Positions 1 through 11,245 of a stretch of 64,000 nucleotides of DNA are shown piece after piece; position 1 is the first letter of the stretch; every line of letters starts with the position of its first letter. Made by a program: the position numbers and the translations under genes. The notes under the pieces are model-generated. The model worked only from the letters and a program-made list of their open reading frames with translations. It was not told where the DNA came from and made no database searches. The DNA comes from Apostichopus japonicus (taxonomy: Eukaryota > Echinodermata > Holothuroidea > Aspidochirotida > Stichopodidae), in NCBI RefSeq assembly GCF_037975245.1, contig NC_092583.1, positions 16,952,764-17,016,763 on the forward strand, given 5' to 3'.

Positions 1-458
1 GGGGTTGTATTTCTGGAGTATACTTATTAGACAATTAACGAAAAGACAATATCAAGTTGGAGGTTTTGGCTTTCCACATTGTCCTCATACATATAGTGTT
101 CAAATTATATAATTAATTGCCATAAGAGAGGAACAGATGGATAAAGACAACTTTGGCAGGCTGTCCAGAACGTCGAAATTACAGAAAAATGTCCCAACTG
201 TGTGAGAAGATGGTTTTAGATTAATAACATCGTACAACTGGTTCATGTGGAACACATATGGACCTTTTACATTAGACAGCAAAGACATAGTAAACTTTGT
301 ACAACGTCACTGGAACTCTCAGGATATGTGTTATTCATTTTAAACCTTTATCGCTGGGATTTTAAGTTAAAAGTGTATCTTTCTGAAAGACAGTTATGGG
401 TGAAGTTTTTGTTTTTGTTTTCTGGTAAAATATTGAATGCCTTTATTACTTCACTCAC
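1..458. other. No recognised exon
   Basis: This should be intron or 3' part of lectin gene 1. A 62-codon minus-strand open frame at 100-288 resembles no domain I know and lacks convincing splice sites. Nothing here is called. Confidence 0.4.
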
Positions 459-849
459 CTGTCCGTGTTGTAGTGTGGAGTTCTGGTAACTCCATGGTTG
501 AAGTACTAACTTGGGTCGTAGTTTCTACTTGGGTTGTGGGATCTTCTTGGGTTGTGGGTTCTTGTTTGGTTGTAGTTTCTGCTTGGGTTGTAGGTTCTGC
601 TTGGGTAGTGGGTTCTTTTTTGGTTGTAGTTTCTGCTTGGGTCGTGGGTTCTTTTTTGGTTGTAGTTTCTGCTTGGGTCGTGGGTTCTTTTTTGGTTGTA
701 GTTTCTGCTTGGGTCGTGGGTTCTTTTTTGGTTGTAGTTTCTGCTTGGGTCGTGGGTTCTTTTTTGGTTGTAGTTTCTGCTTGGGTAGTGGGTTCTGCTT
801 GGGTCGTAGTTTCTGCTTTGGTTGTTGTTTCTTTTGTGGTCGTAGTTTC
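459..849 (-). CDS. Gene 1 exon: Thr-rich mucin-like stalk made of 36-bp repeats
   Basis: Minus-strand exon encoding imperfect 12-residue repeats of the type [12 protein letters not shown], then [12 protein letters not shown]. The donor CAG/GTGAGT at 458 is strong and phase 1. The acceptor is less sure: AAAG at 849 gives phase 1, and a second choice near 882 (TTTAAG) gives phase 0. The Thr and Pro content suggests an O-glycosylated spacer between the CTLDs and whatever follows. The 36-bp period is a coding minisatellite and probably varies in length between individuals. Confidence 0.65.
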
Positions 850-3800
850 TTTATCCAAAATAGATAATGAGGAAATCTTAAAATTTAAGAAAATGTAGGG
901 ATTTCTTGTGACGTCTACTACCAATGTAGTTAAATTTACTATACAATTTAAACTTTAAAATTATGAAAAGAAAATACATTAGCAATTACTATAGTATTAC
1001 AATAACTGCTGATATAAAAATGCCAAGTACATGAATTACTGTAGAACTTAAGCCTTGTATAATAAAATAATATGCTATTATGGTCAAAATGTAGTGTTAC
1101 AAACATGTTTCTATACTGTAACATTTCCATGCTTCCTGATACGCATGTGCGACATGCCCCACATCCTCCCACAGTGACGTCCCTCATCGCCCTGATGAGA
1201 AATTATAATAAACAGGGGTGTGGTCCTATATCGTTGACACCGAATCCCGTGTAGGCCCCCCCCCCCCATACAGGTGTGAAATATCAGACGTCAAAATGGT
1301 GCAATATGAGGCATAATTAGACTATTAATAAGATCAAAACGCACATACTATACCTTGTACCTTTGTAGAATACAACGTAGCGTTAAACATATATGCAGTG
1401 TTGTCTGAATACTTACCTAGTTCGTATTCACATATGAAACCACATTCAACGCTACATCCCCAATCATGCCACTCGTCATCAGCTGCGACCCCATCTGAAT
1501 TAGGAATTATCCGATAACATCCAGAATCGTCATTCCAAGTATAAGAAACCTCTCCGAAAAAGTCAAAATCTATCATCGTGCCATCATCCCAGGTCTTTGA
1601 TTCGTATTCTAGTCCGTTTGCGCCAATCCAGTAAACAAAATTCCGATTGTAAATGCCAGCTAAGAAGTCTTTTTCCTGAACGTTGTTTATGTACACGAGG
1701 TGGCTGGATTTAGCTTCACAGAGGGCATTTGATTCGTACCGTGTAGTCCAAGTTGTCGGTCTGATGTCATAACACGAACCATCGAATATGACGTCAAAAC
1801 CGACTGGACAACCTACAATCGAAACAGAACAATACATCATTACAGAGGACGTTTAGATGATTGGAGAAAGATTGTGAAAACTGTTAACACACGTTCGAAC
1901 ATATTCCTTTAATGGAGATTCACTTCGTTCCTCGCTTACCTGTCTCCTCTCAACCTTAGCACTCTCGTTCTACCGCAATCATTAAATGCGTGTGGACAGA
2001 GAAACGAGTAAGAAGGGGTGGGGTGGGGGGGAGGCGCCCTCCTTCACGGTGAACGCATGAGTATGTTTCAACTCAAGTTTCAAGATTCCTAGCTTTGTAT
2101 ATCTTCCACGGCATTGCAGGATCATCCACCGCGATCCTTACCAGGCGATTAGATGATCAATCTGTCGAAAATTGGAGATCAAGCTTCGAATTCGACATAA
2201 ACTTTTTTTCCCTCTTTTGTTTTAAAGCTGAATAGCCTATATTTTGAAAGAAAGACATTTACCACGTGCAAGGAGATCATTTTTGTTTGCGAGTAATTCT
2301 GAAGCACAGATCGGGTCGGGATCTGGAAAAAAAAACAAGGAGAGAAAATATGTCACAAATGAAATAAGGAACGATAATGAATTACAACAGTTCTGGTTGA
2401 CTTTTTTAAATGATGTTGACAAATAGCATATTAGCAAAAGAAAAGTAAACCCAGCCTGCTAATTCTCTAACAAAGCTATTTCCTCCTGTATATTTTATAA
2501 CATCATATTTACATTGCCTGACGTGCATACACGATATACCCATATCGGCCAGATTTACTAAGGGAGTTTCGCTTTTTTTAAATGTTGAAAGGTTATTTAT
2601 ATTTTTCCATGCATCCATGTGAGGGCTTTGTATTTTCATTTGGCAAACTAAGTCAGAAATTGTTTCCACAATCTTGCGGTTTTTACACTACACCCTGGAT
2701 CCCCGCCTCTATGAATTAAATTGAATTAAATAGTTTAGAATACTCTAGGAACAATTCGGGAAGATCAAACTTTATCGCTGTTTTCGGAATGAAGTTTGTT
2801 GCCTTATAAATTAATTAATAATATCAAAAATCTTGTTCCTGATTCGAATCGATGATAATTCTTACATGATAAAGCGATCTTAAATTTAATTCCAGGAAAG
2901 GGTGAACCGAATATTTAATAAATAATCTTCGATTTAACCTTGTTAATATTCAGTCAATTGGGGCTTTGTAACTCGATCGATTATTTTATTGTTTGTTTCT
3001 ATTGCAGTATATACGACGTATGTCACTTAAAGCTGTTGCATATATACGTGTACAACATTGTCAATGAACTTGGGCATTATAGCTCATTATACAACACCTA
3101 ATTATATTCCGGCCATTTGATTGGTCAATTGCTCGTCGATTGCATGCAAAATCCGCTCTATTGCACTCTATGAAATAGAACCATGTGTTTTACTTTTTTG
3201 ATAGCACTTTTTTCAATGGTAAGAGAGCAGAGAAACCTGTCTGTTCAAAACAATCTGTTGCATGAGTGCATTTTACATCCAATTATATCCAAATTTGAAG
3301 GTGTTGTATGAAACAAATAATGAATGGTTTCCATTCGTGCAATAGTGCAAATATTTCATTCGTTGAAAGATGTAATTTGTTCCATTCAACTCGGCTGCGC
3401 CTCGTTGAATGGAACATTCCATCTTTCAACTCATGAAATATTTGCACTATTGCACTCATAACCATTTATTATTTGTATACTAGTTCACTCTATAATATGT
3501 ATATGTGGATGAACATTTACAGTAATGTAGCTCGTGCACTCTATAATCTGTATATGTGGATGAACATTTACAGTAATGTAGCTCGTTCACTCTATAATTT
3601 GTATATGTAGATGAACATTTACAGTAATGTAGCTCGTTCACTCTATAATATGTATATGTGGATGAACATTTACAGTAATGTAGCTCGTTCACTCTATAAT
3701 TTGTATATGTAGATGAACATTTACAGTAACGTAGGTCGTTCACTCTATAATTTGTATATGTAGATGAACATTTACAGTAACGTAGGTCGTTCACTCTATA

Positions 3801-4262
3801 ATTTGTATTTGTCAATGGATATTGACTTACAGTAATGTATCTCGTTCACTCTATAATTTGTATATGTATATTAACATTTATATTAATGTAGCTCGTTCAC
3901 TCTATAATTTGTATATGTCAATGGATATTTACTAACAGTAGTGTATCTCGTTCACTCTATAATTTGTATATGTATATTAACATTTATATTAATGTAGCTC
4001 GTTCACTCTATAATTTATATATATGTCAATCGATATTTACTAATAGTAGTGTTGGTCTTTTTGCACACCGACATCCCCAGTGGTCATGAAAGTTGACAGT
4101 GTAAGAAAAGACTTATAACATATGCTACCTTGCCAAAATTTGTTACGTTTGTACCAAAATAATTATTGTAGTGCGCATGCACGGCGATACAACAGTAACG
4201 TGTTGTTCAATTTGACCAATCAGTGTCCAGTACTCTGAGTTCTTAATTCATTACCATTGTAT

Positions 4263-4346
<84 letters not shown>

Positions 4347-5617
4347 ATATATATATATATATATGATAGAGTTCACCATCAGTAGTATACGCATGCGTTG
4401 ATTTCTCACATTTCCACATCGGTAAGCTAACTGCATATACATAATAGCGTGACTTTTTCATAGTTTGCACAAAGATTGCATTCTTCAAAACTGGCAAGGA
4501 TACTTACTTAGTCGAACCTGTTCATGTCAAGGTCCTCAATTCACACAGTGACTAACATTTCGTCAACTCCCCCATCGTAACAACACTGGTGATCGCAGCA
4601 ACACTGTTGATGGAACTTACCTTCACATAACACTGATGGTATACTCAACTTTCATACCAATATTGGTGGTACTCATCTTCGTAACAACAATCATGGTACC
4701 CACCTTCTTACAACAGTGATGATACTCAACTTTAATACCAATATTGGTGGTGCTCATCTTCGTAACAACAATCATGGTACCCACCTTCTTACAACACTGA
4801 TGGTACTCAACTTTAATACCAATATTGGTGGTGCTCACCTTCATACAAAAGTGATGGTACTAAACCTCGTATAATACTGATGGTACTCTTTTCACATATG
4901 ATATGATGGTACTCATCTGCAAACCAACATTAATGGCAGGACTTACCTTCATATTCACAAATATATCCATTATATTCAGTACAGTCGTCATCATGCCATG
5001 TGTCTTGTGCAACATTATACCCAGGTGGCACTACACGATAGCAACCACTCATACTGTTGACTGGTGGATAGTTGTCATCCATACTGATAAAGGTAGCGGG
5101 CGTTCCATCACCCCATTCTAATGAACCAGAGCTGGTACCAGATAAACCAATCCACATGGTAACACCAAATTTAGAGTACCATTGCGCAATGGCTTCATTT
5201 TCGTCTTCGCTATTGATATAGACCAAATGGCCTGAATCTGAACTACACTCTGTTTCCGCTGAATTAAATGTCCTCGTATAAGAAGTTTCTACTTTATAAC
5301 AGGAACACTCAAATTGACGGGTGTAACCACTTGGACAAGCTAGAAGGAAAACGTGAAATAAAATGAAGTTAATTAGTCAATTGAAACTGAACATCGGAGG
5401 GGGAGGGGGAGGGTGGTCAGTTTGTATCTTTTAATATCAGGCCGTTATGGGTGTTATTCATGTTAACAATTTCCCAGGTTTTTTCATGATAAATAATGGA
5501 ATAAAATTGAAGATGACGATTAAAAAGAATGACAAAAAAAGAAAAGAAAAAAAACTTACCAGAATAAACACAGGAAACGCAGTAATTCAACCCTAGTAGA
5601 AGTGCTAGAGGAAACAT
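459..5617 (-). CDS. Lectin gene 1: secreted protein with two CTLDs and a Thr-rich stalk (3' end not found)
   Basis: Gene model on the minus strand: signal-peptide exon 5560-5617, CTLD exon 4947-5339, CTLD exon 1417-1812, Thr-rich exon from about 849 down to 459. All the joins are phase 1. The exon at 459 ends in a strong donor (CAG/GTGAGT), so at least one more exon is expected at lower coordinates or outside the window; by analogy with the neighbouring lectin genes it could be a PAN-like domain, but I found none in positions 1-458. A possible 5' non-coding exon ends at 6282 (TAG/GTGAGT), with an acceptor about 10 bases upstream of the ATG. The two CTLDs differ clearly in sequence, unlike those of lectin gene 3. 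The product is predicted to be secreted or surface-held. The role (pathogen or glycan recognition) is inferred from the family; further small exons in the 3.1-kb intron cannot be excluded. Confidence 0.75.
1417..1812 (-). CDS. Gene 1 exon: second C-type lectin-like domain
   Basis: This 396-nt phase 1-1 exon has an acceptor ATTGTAG at 1813 and a donor CTAG/GTAAGT at 1416. It begins [10 protein letters not shown], has VYWIGANG as the WIGL motif, WDDGT, SGCYRII, WHDWGC and ends CGFICEYEL. It is closer to the CTLDs of lectin genes 2-4 (shared GANGL, WDDG and CYRI blocks) than to the first CTLD of its own gene, which suggests exchange of exons within the cluster. Confidence 0.9.
3314..3475. repeat. 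Long imperfect inverted repeat (hairpin)
   Basis: The left arm starts CAAATAATGAATGGT and the right arm ends ACCATTTATTATTTG. Inside, blocks such as GTGCAATAGTGCAAATATTT, GTTGAAAGATG and GTTCCATTCAAC recur as reverse complements, with a centre of about 13 bases (TCGGCTGCGCCTC). Each arm is roughly 70 bases. It could be a foldback MITE remnant or a structured RNA. Confidence 0.75.
3483..4040. repeat. Minisatellite, period about 51 bp
   Basis: The motif GTTCACTCTATAATTTGTAT recurs about every 51 bases, followed by ATGAACATTTACAGTAATGT-like sequence. Later copies diverge. It lies in an intron of lectin gene 1. The open minus frame through it only reflects a period divisible by three. Confidence 0.85.
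4264..4363. repeat. (AT)n microsatellite
   Basis: About 100 bp of nearly pure AT dinucleotide with a few G interruptions. Confidence 0.95.
4620..4930. repeat. Minisatellite, period about 81 bp, beside CTLD exon 1 donor
   Basis: Units share TACCAATATTGGTGGT, CATCTTCGTAACAACAATCA and CACCTTCTTACAAC. On the minus strand several units carry a GAAG/GTGAG or GAAG/GTAAGT string like the true donor of the CTLD exon at 4947. The array adjoins that exon on its intron side. Confidence 0.7.
4947..5339 (-). CDS. Gene 1 exon: first C-type lectin-like domain
   Basis: This 393-nt exon has an acceptor TTCTAG at 5340 and a donor GAAG/GTAAGT at 4946. It is open throughout in phase 1. It encodes a full long-form CTLD: it starts CPSGY, has the WIGL core motif (MWIGLSG), a WGDG turn, SGCYRVV, WHDDDC and the closing GYICEYE. 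Six cysteines sit at family positions. The calcium/sugar triad EPN or QPD is not visible, while the WxD position is kept as WHD, so sugar binding is not assured. Confidence 0.9.
5560..5617 (-). CDS. Gene 1 exon: start codon and signal peptide
   Basis: The ATG is at 5617-5615. It encodes [19 protein letters not shown] and then one base of a Gly codon before a consensus donor GTAAGT (5559-5554). The hydrophobic core followed by small residues is a typical signal peptide. The phase-1 exit matches the phase-1 entry of the CTLD exon at 5339. An acceptor (TTTTGCAG) lies just upstream of the ATG, so the 5' UTR is probably split. Confidence 0.8.
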
Positions 5618-6004
5618 CTTTGTCTGAAAAGCTGCAAAATGTTATCAAAATTGAGCAATTTGGACGAGATGACTAAATCTCCAACATTGTAGCCAATGTT
5701 ACACCGAAAAGGAACAAACATATTCCAGGGTCTATGGAACTTGCACTTAAAACCCAATCTCAAACTTTTCCTTGTATTGTTTCTTGAAATCATTTCACAG
5801 AAAGGAGAGAACTTTGAAGGATAAACGTAACTTCAGTTGAAATGAGCTTGACCATCTGTTTTCTCTAACGTCAAATAAAATCATTATTTATTATTATTAA
5901 AATACTTGCCAAATCTATATGGTAAACTTATTACAAATATATATAGTGTCATGCTGCTATAAATGTATATGTATACGTATATATGTGTACATAAATATGT
6001 GTAC

Positions 6005-6039
<35 letters not shown>

Positions 6040-6740
6040 TATAGATATATATAGATATATATATATATATATATATATATTTCGGTATATCGGTATATCA
6101 GCCCTTACATTAAAAAAAATAAGAAAACTAAGGATACATTGATGAAGTAACTTTGTTTGCACAATAAATATTTTTATTTTTCCATTACAGTCTCTAACTC
6201 TCTTTTAGGCATAGATGCATCGAAGCACAAAGAAAATTAAAAGGAACTTAATGAACAAGTACAAATGTAATAAAGACTCACCTATTACTAGATACACCTT
6301 CTAAATGATCGAAAGTGATTTCTATATGATAGAAGTCACGAGGAAGTTGAATCCTTACAAAATAACATAAATGTTTGAAAAATAATCGACAGTCTGCTCG
6401 TTTGTTAATGAATCGTAACAAAATGTACTGAAAATGAAATTTCCGTAGACTTGGCTTTGCCAAATCGGCATCTTTTTTGTCTTGGCAAAACCGATGAAGG
6501 TAAATTGAAGAAAAAGTACTTGAATTGTCTCTTTTCATAAAAGCACACAAGAAAAGGTAATAAATATCGACAATCTCACGGCATGAAAAATGTTAAATCC
6601 AAAGTCAGCGATACAAGAAAAGAGATCAATAGCGACTTCCTTCGTTTCTAGTGCTGTAGAGATGAAGTAAGCTTATCCGGATATCTGCTTGTATGATACG
6701 TCATATAGTGTCGCCTGACGTCAATTGATTGGCGCGTATA

Positions 6741-6867
<127 letters not shown>

Positions 6868-7301
6868 AATGATATAATGATATATAATGAGTTGGAAAAA
6901 CAATGAAAAAACTTTAATTTTTCACCTGATATGGCGAAGTAATGCTACATTTAGTGAGAATGTATAGGGCGTTTGCTGGTCCATTTCTGCCTATAGGTCG
7001 CTTGAACCGGTAGTTGAATTTGAGCATTAACAATTTCAAGGACACTTTGAAAGTACACGGTAATTTTCATCTGATTTGGAAATCTACACAACAAGTAAGA
7101 TGGTAAGTCAATTACCACCAAATATTTAATATTTAAAAAACTCGAAAAAAAAATACAGTAAAAATTATTTCACAATTTTCTCCCAAACTAATCATGGCAC
7201 CGATTATAGTTCGTGCTACACGTATGAACGAATACTCATGTTATTGAACACAATAATAGTATATTTAAATTATATTTATGTTATGTTAATATCACAAATA
7301 A

Positions 7302-7303
<2 letters not shown>

Positions 7304-7352
<49 letters not shown>
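7304..7352. repeat. (AT)n microsatellite
   Basis: About 49 bp of AT dinucleotide. Confidence 0.95.
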
Positions 7353-7357
<5 letters not shown>

Positions 7358-7986
7358 GTTAATGTTTTGTTAATACTGCAAACACTAAATTTGAAAAAAA
7401 AAATTATGTTGGAACAGAACGAGCAAAGTTGAAAATTGAATGAAGAATTATCATGAACCATAATGTGTAAACCATAAAGTTCCAAGACATGTACGTAGCC
7501 TTAATAAAAATAATTCAAATTTTGATTACAACCGAATGTAGATATAAAAATTCCTCGGACAAAAATGTTGTCACGTGTGCCTTCTTGATGTCTGAATAAC
7601 TTCATTCTTTATCTCATATGTTCATCCTCCTAAATGAACCCTGGGCCCGGCCAGTATCCTCTGATCCTCCTCACATGAGACATGGCCTTATTTGTTCCTT
7701 TCCTGTTCAAATACAAAATGATCTTCATCTTGCATAAACTTGGTCTTGTTGAATTTTACGTAAACTTGAATATGTAACGTGAATGTTTCCTTTCAGAAAA
7801 TAATATCGATTGTTCACATGTTGTCATGTTCGATTGATATTGGCGCCAATATTTTAGCTTAAAATTGCCACAAAAAAAGGTTAATTAATGTTTAGACCTC
7901 TAAGTTATACATAGACATTCACTAACATTCAAGCAGACAACTAAATATCCCAAAGACCGAACATGCTCCGAGGGTTTGTGGTCAAA

Positions 7987-8290
7987 CCCGTAGCCATAAT
8001 TCGATATTTTCCTTATTAAGTTTTGGGAGGGTTGCGGGGAGGGGGGGGGGGGGTTGGAGTTGGGAGGAAGGGTGGCACAAATGTTGATTGATTTTGGTTG
8101 AGAATTGTTGTTTTAAGTAACACGACGTAGATGTGCAGTGGTGTTACCTTTTCCATCATTTTATAATTACAATTTTGTTTGGTACAAGTATGTCATAACA
8201 TGGAGGCAATTCGGAGGAAAGTCTTAAATATTTTTCTTGGGGGGGGGGGGGGTTGGACACGTATTTGCCCCTCCCCGTGGCTACGGACCT
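7987..8290. mobile_element. Possible small MITE with CCGTAGCC ends
   Basis: ACCCGTAGCCATAA on the left faces CCCCGTGGCTACGGACC on the right. Flanks TTGTGGTCAA and TTGTGGTAAA could be an imperfect target duplication. Poly-G runs lie inside. Family not assigned. Confidence 0.35.
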
Positions 8291-9041
8291 TCTTGTGGTA
8301 AAACGTCTTGAAGGTAATCACGAGTGACCATTATCGTTCTATCTAGCATATTTTGATACAATACGATTAATGCTATACTTCTCGTAAAGGTTTTTCTTTC
8401 AGGTTCAGACTTCATTGTGCTTAATTGAATTTCCAAGAGTTTAATAAATAACCTAACAAAGAGACATGGTTCTTGTGAAATTTCATATATCGATCTGTCA
8501 CATTAATCTATTTACGTTCGATTATTCGATTTTCTATATCTCTCATACAGGGAAGTGAGGCCTAACAAGGTTTCATCATATATGTTCATAACAACAATGT
8601 CAAATATGGAAATTTCTTTCAATTGGAATCCCCTTGTTTTTGGTATTGACTTCGCTTTAAATCGTTAATAACGTGTTTATAATGAACCGTCTGAAGCTAT
8701 TCACCAAAACACCAGCAGCGTGACAAAGAAGAGAGAATTTAAAGAACAGCTGGTTGCGCATGCGTGAGATTCTACGGTTTTCTCATGAGAAGACCCGGAA
8801 ATTGTTAAAATTAAGCATCTCAATGATGGAACATCACTGGTTAGTGAGAAAATATCAGACGGCCATTAACGATTGTTTTTTTTTATTGACATTATTATTA
8901 TAATTATTATTATTATTATATCAACATTGCCTATTGTGACGTTACAGGAGTCGATATCGAAATAAAAGAGTTTTATTGGCTTAAACGTCGATGGAGGTTA
9001 ATCGACCGGTGTATTTTACAACATGGTTCATTGACGAAATC

Positions 9042-10918
9042 TATGGAACGCGAAAAGGGAAAAATTAATTTGTTGTTTAAACTAAGTTTGTTGTTGTCTA
9101 ACCTAGGTTTATTGTTGCTGCTATTTTACCATGTTGTTGTTGTTACGTTGATGTCTAAAGTCACGTCGATGACTAAACGCGCGTTGATATCTGAACTCAC
9201 GTTGATGTCTTCCGTCTCGTTGCTATCTAAAGTTACGTTGTTGTAACAAACACATTGCCAACGACCACCATTCTTTCTTTTTAAAAAAACCTCTTCTCAA
9301 ATTTCTTCCAATCCTACAGATGATTGTTTGAAACGAAATAAAATCATAACAATCAACCGCAAGTTGCTTCCGTGTATAGCTAACAACATTTCTGTTAACA
9401 GAGAGTTTTTCATGCTAAATATAGCCAATGATGTTTTTTTACAAATTTCAGGCGAGTTGATCGACTAATAGTCACATACCCATTGTCTGTAAACATTCTT
9501 GCATCTTTGGTGCTCAATGAACACAAAGTATGATGGTTTAATTATGGAACGCGAAAAGGGAACAAAATCGTTAACGTCCTGATTTGTAGCAACAACCATG
9601 TTAATTTCGTTTACAACGTGATATGTAGCAAAAACCTGATTTGTCGAACAAAATCACGTTTGTTAACTTATTTACATGATAGTTACTACAAATCAGGACG
9701 TTGTTAACGATATTGTTAACGTAATATTTGAATCCTTGTTTTGATCACAAAATGTTATGAGTTGAGATAATCTATAAATTTTTTGGGAAGCTTACATCTC
9801 TGATACTGAAAAGGACTTTTCAGCTCACAGTATGTTTGTTCTCTCCGTATTGAGAGTGGCTAATGTGAAATGTGCATTCATAACACAGTAATTTCTTCGT
9901 TGCAAACTTGCGTAAAATTTCGCGGTCCCTTTGACCACGTGCTTCAGTCGTGATGTTGGTGCAACGTTCGTGTGTATAAGCTACTGTATTTCATACATCG
10001 TCAAAAGTAGTCACTGAATTTTGAGATATTTAGTCGACATTGCGTAAAAAGTAATATACATACTATATTTTTCGTGGAGCTGGTTGTTTCCAAATACTGC
10101 AAAGCATCAGGGTAAATGTTGGATCAGTTGCTATGGTTGGAAGTAGTCTGCGCTTCGTGAAGGGCACAATATTGAAGTACGTATGCAATACACTCACTGA
10201 ACTAATTTACTAAACCCGCCAAGCAAGTTCATTCGTAACACCAATCCAGTTCGGAGTTTCGATATGTGACAGGGAGTGTGGGGTAAATGGAATATACACA
10301 AACCTCGCTGAGCATTGTTACGAGTTTTTAGACCAATAAGACCGCTTACATTCTATGAAAGAAACAAATCTTCTAGGATACACTTCGAGTTTTGACTATG
10401 CGTTGTAGGTACGATTTTCAAGATTTGCGCATGTGCAGTTGAAACTCCGAAGTTCGAACAGGCTTAATGAACTGCGGGAATTTACGACATCACTGCAGGT
10501 ACGGGCATATTTGGAGAGTTGGTCGTTGGTGAAATCGCTGCAAGGTCAAAGCATAGAGCAACTACGGAGTTGGCGAGGAGGGAAGTACAAGGGCGGTTGA
10601 AAGGGCCTGGCAGGGCGGGCGAAATGAGGGGCTGAATGGACCGCCCCTTTAAAACAGCGAAGCTAGGGCACTGGATGGCATCTGCCCTATATATTGTGTG
10701 GAGCATTCACAAAGTACAGGCAGTGATACGATCTCATCTTTACAACTATACACTAGTAAAAGTAGGTCATACAATAAACGTAATTAGTGTCGATCGGGAA
10801 ACGTGTGTTTAGACATCAACGTGAGCTTCAACAGAAACATGGTAAAACAGCAGTAACGTTTAGACAACAACAAACTTAGTATAAGCAACAAACTAAAGTT
10901 CCCTTTTCGCGTTCCATA
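9042..10918. mobile_element. Non-autonomous TIR DNA transposon, 1877 bp, 6-bp target duplication
   Basis: The ends are TATGGAACGCGAAAAGGGA on the left and its exact reverse complement on the right (ending 10918). The TIRs continue imperfectly for over 100 bp with shared blocks (TTTGTTGTTGTCTAA, TTTTACCATGTT, CACGTTGATGTCT). Flanks are GAAATC at 9036-9041 and GAAATC at 10919-10924. A third copy of the terminal motif is inside at 9543-9562. No transposase was seen. The superfamily is open: the 6-bp duplication argues against TA-, TTAA- and 8-bp-duplicating groups. Confidence 0.8.
9566..9710. repeat. Inner inverted repeat of the TIR element
   Basis: CGTTAACGTCCTGATTTGTA near 9568 faces TACAAATCAGGACG then TTAACG near 9675-9706. 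The arms are about 25 bases with a spacer of about 80. This suggests a second related element or fragment nested in the 9042-10918 element. Confidence 0.6.
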
Positions 10919-10973
10919 GAAATCGGCATTCCTTCACCGCACATATCATGTGGATTATCCAGTGTTTGTTTCT

Positions 10974-11245
10974 TTAGAAGCAGACAACGTTACCGACATG
11001 ATATTCGCAAACGAAAGTTCTCTGGAACCTATTAATTGCTTCATTTTTCTGCGGCATTTCGTCAAGCATTGCCATCTGACAACGTCTTGTTTTTGTACTG
11101 TAGAAAACGGCTTGACATTGTACCTTGGTACACTTCATTATACATTTAGATTTGGTAAAAAATCCTGGAACAGATACTCGTCTACTGCCCTCCACTATTG
11201 ACGCTGCAACACTCGATATATTAAAAGGGTATCCCAGATGACTTC
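10974..11245 (-). CDS. Gene 2 terminal exon: PAN/apple-like domain
   Basis: Acceptor CTTTTAG at 11246, stop TAA at 10976-10974; 272 nt. The cysteine pattern C-x3-C-x4-C-x10-C (KCIMKCTKVQCQAVFYST then RRCQMAM) followed by FVCEYH and VVCF is that of a PAN/apple module. It aligns with the terminal exons at 16222 and 30314 (shared CQMA, FxC and VxC blocks) and has the same length. Confidence 0.8.

Larger units (their letters stand above)
1813..4946 (-). other. Intron of lectin gene 1 with several repeats
   Basis: No CTLD, stalk or PAN exon was recognised here. It holds a long hairpin (3314-3475), a 51-bp tandem array (about 3483-4040), an (AT)n tract (4264-4363) and an 81-bp tandem array (about 4620-4930). 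A strong donor-like site near 1939 (GACAG/GTAAGC) has no open exon in front of it. Confidence 0.5.

Noticed and set aside
100-288. 62-codon minus-strand frame as a possible next exon of gene 1
   Set aside because: No PAN or CTLD cysteine pattern, no convincing acceptor or donor in phase 1.
437-898. Plus-strand open frames of about 120-150 codons with VVGS/VVVSAW or FCLG repeats
   Set aside because: They are antisense shadows of the 36-bp repeats of the Thr-rich exon; the minus strand has the good donor, phase and domain context.
3480-3815. 111-codon minus-strand frame with [17 protein letters not shown] repeats
   Set aside because: A 51-bp minisatellite with a period divisible by three; diverged units contain stops; no start or splice context.
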